Part shown: piece after piece, positions 61,014 through 64,000 of the stretch
Numbering within the stretch: the stretch's first letter is position 1
Layout: every line of letters starts with the position of its first letter
DNA from: Chromatiaceae bacterium
GTDB lineage: Bacteria; Pseudomonadota; Gammaproteobacteria; Chromatiales; Chromatiaceae
Direction of reading: 5' to 3'
Assembly: GCA_024235395.1 (NCBI GenBank)
Contig: JACKMK010000002.1
Location: 868,001-932,000, forward strand
DNA: 64,000 nt
Made by a program: the position numbers and the translations under genes
Notes under the pieces: model-generated
The model's input: the letters and a program-made list of their open reading frames with translations, nothing else
Told to the model about the DNA's origin: nothing
The model's database searches: none

Positions 61014-61448
61014 GTGAGTGAGTCGAAACATGTCGTTTGTCCGCACTGCGGAGGGGTCAACCGGGTTCCGGTGCAGCGTCTGGGCGAAGGCGCCCGTTGT
61101 GGTCGTTGCAAGGAGCCGCTGTTCGAGGGACGGCCACAGGAGATCGGTGGTGCCGCCTTTCAGACCCAGGTGTCGCGCAGCGATATTCCGCTGCTGGTCG
61201 ACTTCTGGGCGCCCTGGTGTGCGCCGTGCCGGATGATGGCGCCGGCCTTCGAACAGGCCGCGCGTCAGCTCGAGCCGCAGATGCGCCTGCTGAAAGTGAA
61301 CACCGAGGAGCAGCAGGCGCTCGGTGCGCAGTTCGGCATCCGCAGCATCCCGACCATGGTGCTGTTCGCCGGTGGCCGGGAGGTCGCCCGGATGTCCGGC
61401 GCCCTGGACGCGAATGGCATCGTCCGCTGGGCGCGTCAGCATTTGTGA
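61014..61448 (+). CDS. trxC: Thioredoxin 2 (TrxC) with zinc-binding N-terminus
   Basis: A cytoplasmic dithiol reductase. The 144-residue product has the N-terminal zinc ribbon (CPHC at 9-12 and CGRC at 29-32) that defines TrxC, then the thioredoxin fold with active site WCAPC (Cys69, Cys72) and cis-proline loop SIPTMV. The glycine of the usual WCGPC is replaced by alanine. The start is GTG 61014, next to GACGGTGAGTGAG. It is divergent from cnoX, so the two redox genes may be co-regulated from the shared gap. Confidence 0.93.
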   Translation: MSESKHVVCPHCGGVNRVPVQRLGEGARCGRCKEPLFEGRPQEIGGAAFQTQVSRSDIPLLVDFWAPWCAPCRMMAPAFEQAARQLEPQMRLLKVNTEEQQALGAQFGIRSIPTMVLFAGGREVARMSGALDANGIVRWARQHL

Positions 61449-61486
61449 CGCCGGCCGCGACCGCGCCCGTTCGGGCCGAGGATTCG

Positions 61487-61516
61487 CGGACAGCGCGCCG
61501 CCGCGGCTGATAGAAT
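61487..61516 (+). promoter_or_regulatory. Candidate sigma-70 promoter for carAB
   Basis: CGGACA (61487-61492; four of six matches), 18-base spacer, TAGAAT (61511-61516; five of six matches). It is 150 bases before carA, leaving a leader of about 140 bases. Confidence 0.5.
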
Positions 61517-61563
61517 ACCGGCGGGCGTGGACAGTGGCAGGCCGCTTACCGTAGTATTGCGCA

Positions 61564-61582
61564 CCGCAACATGGCGTTGCGG
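61564..61582 (+). promoter_or_regulatory. carA leader hairpin
   Basis: CCGCAAC (61564-61570), loop ATGGC, GTTGCGG (61576-61582): a perfect seven-base stem in the long leader between the promoter and carA. No T-run follows directly, so it is not a plain terminator; a regulatory leader is possible. Confidence 0.4.
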
Positions 61583-61665
61583 GTCCACACGAATCTATCT
61601 TTGAAGAGCCGAACCGGAAGAGATCGCCAAAGGCACGTCTCTACCGGTTGCTTGCGCGCGAACAA

Positions 61666-62793
61666 ATGACCAGACCGGCGATACTCATACTCGAAGACGG
61701 CAGCGTGTTCCGCGGCCAGGCGATCGGCGCTGACGGGCATACGGTCGGCGAGGTGGTGTTCAACACCGCGATGACCGGATACCAGGAGATCCTGACCGAC
61801 CCGTCGTACAGCCGTCAGATCGTGACCCTGACCTATCCGCACATCGGCAATACCGGGGTCAACACGGAAGACGCCGAGTCCGACGCGATCCACGCGGCCG
61901 GCCTGGTGATCCGCAACCTGCCGCTGGCGCTGAGCAATTTCCGCAGCGAGGGTTCGCTGGACGCCTACCTGCGGGAGCGTGGCGTGGTCGGCATCGCCGA
62001 GATCGACACCCGGCGGCTGACCCGGCTGTTGCGCGAGAAGGGTGCACAGAATGGCTGTCTGATGGCCGGCGAGGTCGACGAACAGCAGGCGCTGGCGCTG
62101 GCCCGCGGCTTTCCGGGCCTGAAGGGCATGGACCTGGCGAAGGAAGTGACCACCAAGACCTCGTACGTCTGGAACGAGGGGACCTGGCGCCTGGGTGAGG
62201 GCTGTGCGGCGCACGATCCGGAGGCCGCGCGTTTTCACGTGGTCGCGTACGACTACGGGATCAAGCGCAACATCCTGCGGATGCTGGTCGAGCGCGGTTG
62301 CCGGGTGACGGTGGTGCCGGCGCAGATGCCGGCCGCCGAGGTCATGGCGATGTCGCCGGACGGCGTCTTTCTGTCGAACGGTCCGGGAGATCCCGAGCCG
62401 TGCGACTACGCCATCTCGGCGATCCGCGAGATCGTTGCCAGTGGCATGCCGACCTTCGGCATCTGTCTGGGCCACCAGTTGCTCGGCCTGGCCTCGGGCG
62501 CGCGGACCGTGAAGATGAAGTTCGGCCACCACGGCGCCAATCACCCGGTGCAGGACCTCGCCACGGGCGCGGTGATGATCTCCAGCCAGAACCACGGCTT
62601 CGCAGTCGATGGCGCCAGCCTGCCGGCGAATCTGAAGGCGACCCACAAGTCGCTGTTCGACGGCTCGTTGCAGGGCATCCACCGCACCGACCGACCGGCG
62701 TTCAGTTTCCAGGGGCATCCCGAGGCAAGCCCCGGTCCGCACGATGTCGCGCCGGTGTTCGATCATTTCATCGACCTCATGGAGCAGCGTTGA
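61666..62793 (+). CDS. carA: Carbamoyl-phosphate synthase small subunit CarA
   Basis: Hydrolyses glutamine and passes ammonia to CarB for carbamoyl phosphate, used in arginine and pyrimidine synthesis. The 375-residue product from ATG 61666 has the N-terminal CPSase domain (ILEDGSVFRGQAIGADG, TGYQEILTDPSYSRQI) and a class I glutaminase domain with the nucleophile cysteine in FGICLGHQLLGLA and the His-Glu pair in QGHPEASPGPHD. No clear ribosome site precedes this ATG; an in-frame TTG at 61648 is an alternative. carB follows after 79 bases. Confidence 0.96.
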   Translation: MTRPAILILEDGSVFRGQAIGADGHTVGEVVFNTAMTGYQEILTDPSYSRQIVTLTYPHIGNTGVNTEDAESDAIHAAGLVIRNLPLALSNFRSEGSLDAYLRERGVVGIAEIDTRRLTRLLREKGAQNGCLMAGEVDEQQALALARGFPGLKGMDLAKEVTTKTSYVWNEGTWRLGEGCAAHDPEAARFHVVAYDYGIKRNILRMLVERGCRVTVVPAQMPAAEVMAMSPDGVFLSNGPGDPEPCDYAISAIREIVASGMPTFGICLGHQLLGLASGARTVKMKFGHHGANHPVQDLATGAVMISSQNHGFAVDGASLPANLKATHKSLFDGSLQGIHRTDRPAFSFQGHPEASPGPHDVAPVFDHFIDLMEQR

Positions 62794-62872
62794 ACCCGGG
62801 CGAGGTTGTGCCGGTTCCCGATCCCCGTCGTGCCGGCCACCGCACCGCGCACGCCCGCGGCAGTTGAGCGAT

Positions 62873-64000
62873 ATGCCAAAAAGAACAGACATCCACAGCA
62901 TACTGATCATTGGCGCCGGACCGATCGTGATCGGTCAGGCGTGCGAGTTCGACTACTCCGGTGCCCAGGCCTGCAAGGCGCTGCAGGAAGAGGGCTTCCG
63001 GGTCATCCTGGTGAACTCGAACCCGGCGACCATCATGACCGATCCGGACATGGCCGACGCCGTGTACATCGAACCGATCACCTGGCGTACGGTCGCGCGG
63101 ATCATCGAAAAAGAGAAGCCCGACGCCCTGCTGCCGACCATGGGTGGCCAGACCGCGCTCAACTGCGCGCTCGACCTGGTACGCGAAGGCGTGCTTCAGG
63201 CGCATGGCGTCGAGATGATCGGGGCGACACGCGAGGCCATCGACAAGGCGGAAGACCGCGACCTGTTCCGTCAGGCGATGCGCAAGATCGGTCTGGATAT
63301 GCCGCGTTCGGCGATCGCCCATTCGCTCGAGGAGGCCCATCAGGTCCAGGCCCAGATCGGGTTCCCGGCGGTGATCAGGCCCTCGTTCACGATGGGCGGT
63401 TCCGGTGGCGGAATCGCGTACAACCGTGAGGAGTTCGAGGAGATCTGCACGCGCGGTCTGGACCTCTCCCCGACCTCGGAACTGTTGATCGAGGAATCGA
63501 TCGTCGGCTGGAAAGAGTTCGAGATGGAGGTCGTGCGCGACCGCCACGACAACTGCATCATCGTCTGTTCGATCGAGAACCTCGACCCGATGGGCGTGCA
63601 CACAGGCGACTCGATCACGGTCGCGCCCTCGCAGACGCTGACCGACAAGGAATACCAGATCATGCGCAACGCCTCGCTGGCGGTGCTGCGTGAGATCGGC
63701 GTGGATACCGGGGGTTCGAACGTCCAGTTTGCGATCAACCCCGACGACGGGCGGATGATCATCATCGAGATGAACCCGCGTGTGTCGCGTTCGTCGGCGC
63801 TGGCCTCCAAGGCGACCGGTTTCCCGATCGCCAAGGTGGCGGCGAAACTGGCCGTCGGTTACACCCTCGACGAACTGCGCAACGAGATCACCGGTGGCGT
63901 GACGCCGGCCTCGTTCGAGCCGTCGATCGATTACGTCGTCACCAAGGTGCCGCGATTCGCGTTCGAGAAGTTTCCCCAGGCGGATGCGCGGCTGACGACG
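62873..64000 (+). CDS. carB: Carbamoyl-phosphate synthase large subunit CarB (3' end outside window)
   Basis: The ammonia-dependent synthetase subunit, normally about 1,070 residues; the first 376 codons are here and the frame is open to the window edge. Visible are the N-terminal carboxyphosphate-domain start MPKRTDIHSILIIGAGPIVI, the QACEFDYSGAQACKAL motif, VNSNPATIMTDPDMAD, the ATP-grasp glycine loop PSFTMGGSGGGIAY and the metal-site IIEMNPRVSRSSALASKATG. ATG 62873 has only a weak GAGCG site. It lies 79 bases after carA. Confidence 0.97.
   Translation, partial: MPKRTDIHSILIIGAGPIVIGQACEFDYSGAQACKALQEEGFRVILVNSNPATIMTDPDMADAVYIEPITWRTVARIIEKEKPDALLPTMGGQTALNCALDLVREGVLQAHGVEMIGATREAIDKAEDRDLFRQAMRKIGLDMPRSAIAHSLEEAHQVQAQIGFPAVIRPSFTMGGSGGGIAYNREEFEEICTRGLDLSPTSELLIEESIVGWKEFEMEVVRDRHDNCIIVCSIENLDPMGVHTGDSITVAPSQTLTDKEYQIMRNASLAVLREIGVDTGGSNVQFAINPDDGRMIIIEMNPRVSRSSALASKATGFPIAKVAAKLAVGYTLDELRNEITGGVTPASFEPSIDYVVTKVPRFAFEKFPQADARLTT

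Noticed and set aside
1..64000. tRNA genes, CRISPR arrays, insertion sequences or prophage
   Set aside because: I saw no cloverleaf-like intergenic sequence, no regularly spaced direct repeats, and no transposase, integrase or phage structural gene.

Overview
The window (about 62-65% GC by eye) is a chromosomal segment of a flagellated gammaproteobacterium. The evidence is the smc-zipA-ligA cluster (ZipA is a gammaproteobacterial division protein), FlrC/FliE-J flagellar genes of the Vibrio/Pseudomonas type with sigma-54 control, the AlaC/Hom/RpfE-like/ThrC block and a PEP-CTERM type exopolysaccharide regulatory set. A Chromatiales-like or related environmental lineage fits, but no rRNA or other marker here fixes the genus. 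I saw no tRNA, rRNA, CRISPR array or insertion sequence. No gene-free stretch exceeds 300 bases; the longest are 43320-43554, 61449-61665 and 26967-27166.

Layout. 1-6792: end of the sigma-54 activator flrC, then fliE-fliF-fliG-fliH-fliI-fliJ behind a good -24/-12 promoter. The usual next gene, fliK, is missing at this point. 6820-10287: a large PAS/GGDEF/EAL membrane protein on the opposite strand. 10370-18896: a nine-gene V/A-type ATPase operon (G-C-I-K-F-E-A-B-D, minus strand), most genes overlapping by a few bases. 19003-24593: an Mth938-like protein, then alaC, hom, an RpfE/phosphoglycerate-mutase-like gene and thrC (alanine and threonine synthesis). 24614-24633: bidirectional terminator. 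24663-35008: polysaccharide region with two nucleotide-sugar enzymes, divergent from a PEP-CTERM-type initiating sugar transferase and prsK-prsR-prsT (sensor kinase, sigma-54 regulator, TPR protein). 34985-36684: an FGGY sugar kinase and queF. 36877-43319: smc-zipA-ligA. 43555-47792: aapJQMP polar amino-acid ABC transporter. 47959-52369: a FIST-domain sensor translationally linked to a multi-PAS hybrid histidine kinase, an arrangement like NosP-NahK of Pseudomonas. 52432-53926: a FliK-like plus FlhB-C-terminal-like pair behind a second sigma-54-like promoter. 54037-56648: pentapeptide-repeat membrane protein, a small secreted cysteine protein, a Kef-type antiporter and a 65-residue protein. 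56645-58714: a second GGDEF/EAL protein. 58911-61448: trmO, a DUF1244 gene, and cnoX and trxC divergently transcribed. 61666-64000: carA and the first third of carB.

How the parts connect. Motility (flagellar export and switch), surface polysaccharide (PrsK/R/T and sugar enzymes), c-di-GMP turnover (two GGDEF/EAL proteins) and a probable nitric-oxide or small-ligand two-component pair (FIST plus hybrid kinase) sit within 60 kb, which suggests a motile-to-sessile control neighbourhood. The V/A-ATPase is an additional ion pump or synthase, unusual for this class, whose proteolipid has a distinctive architecture. The rest is ordinary biosynthesis and housekeeping.
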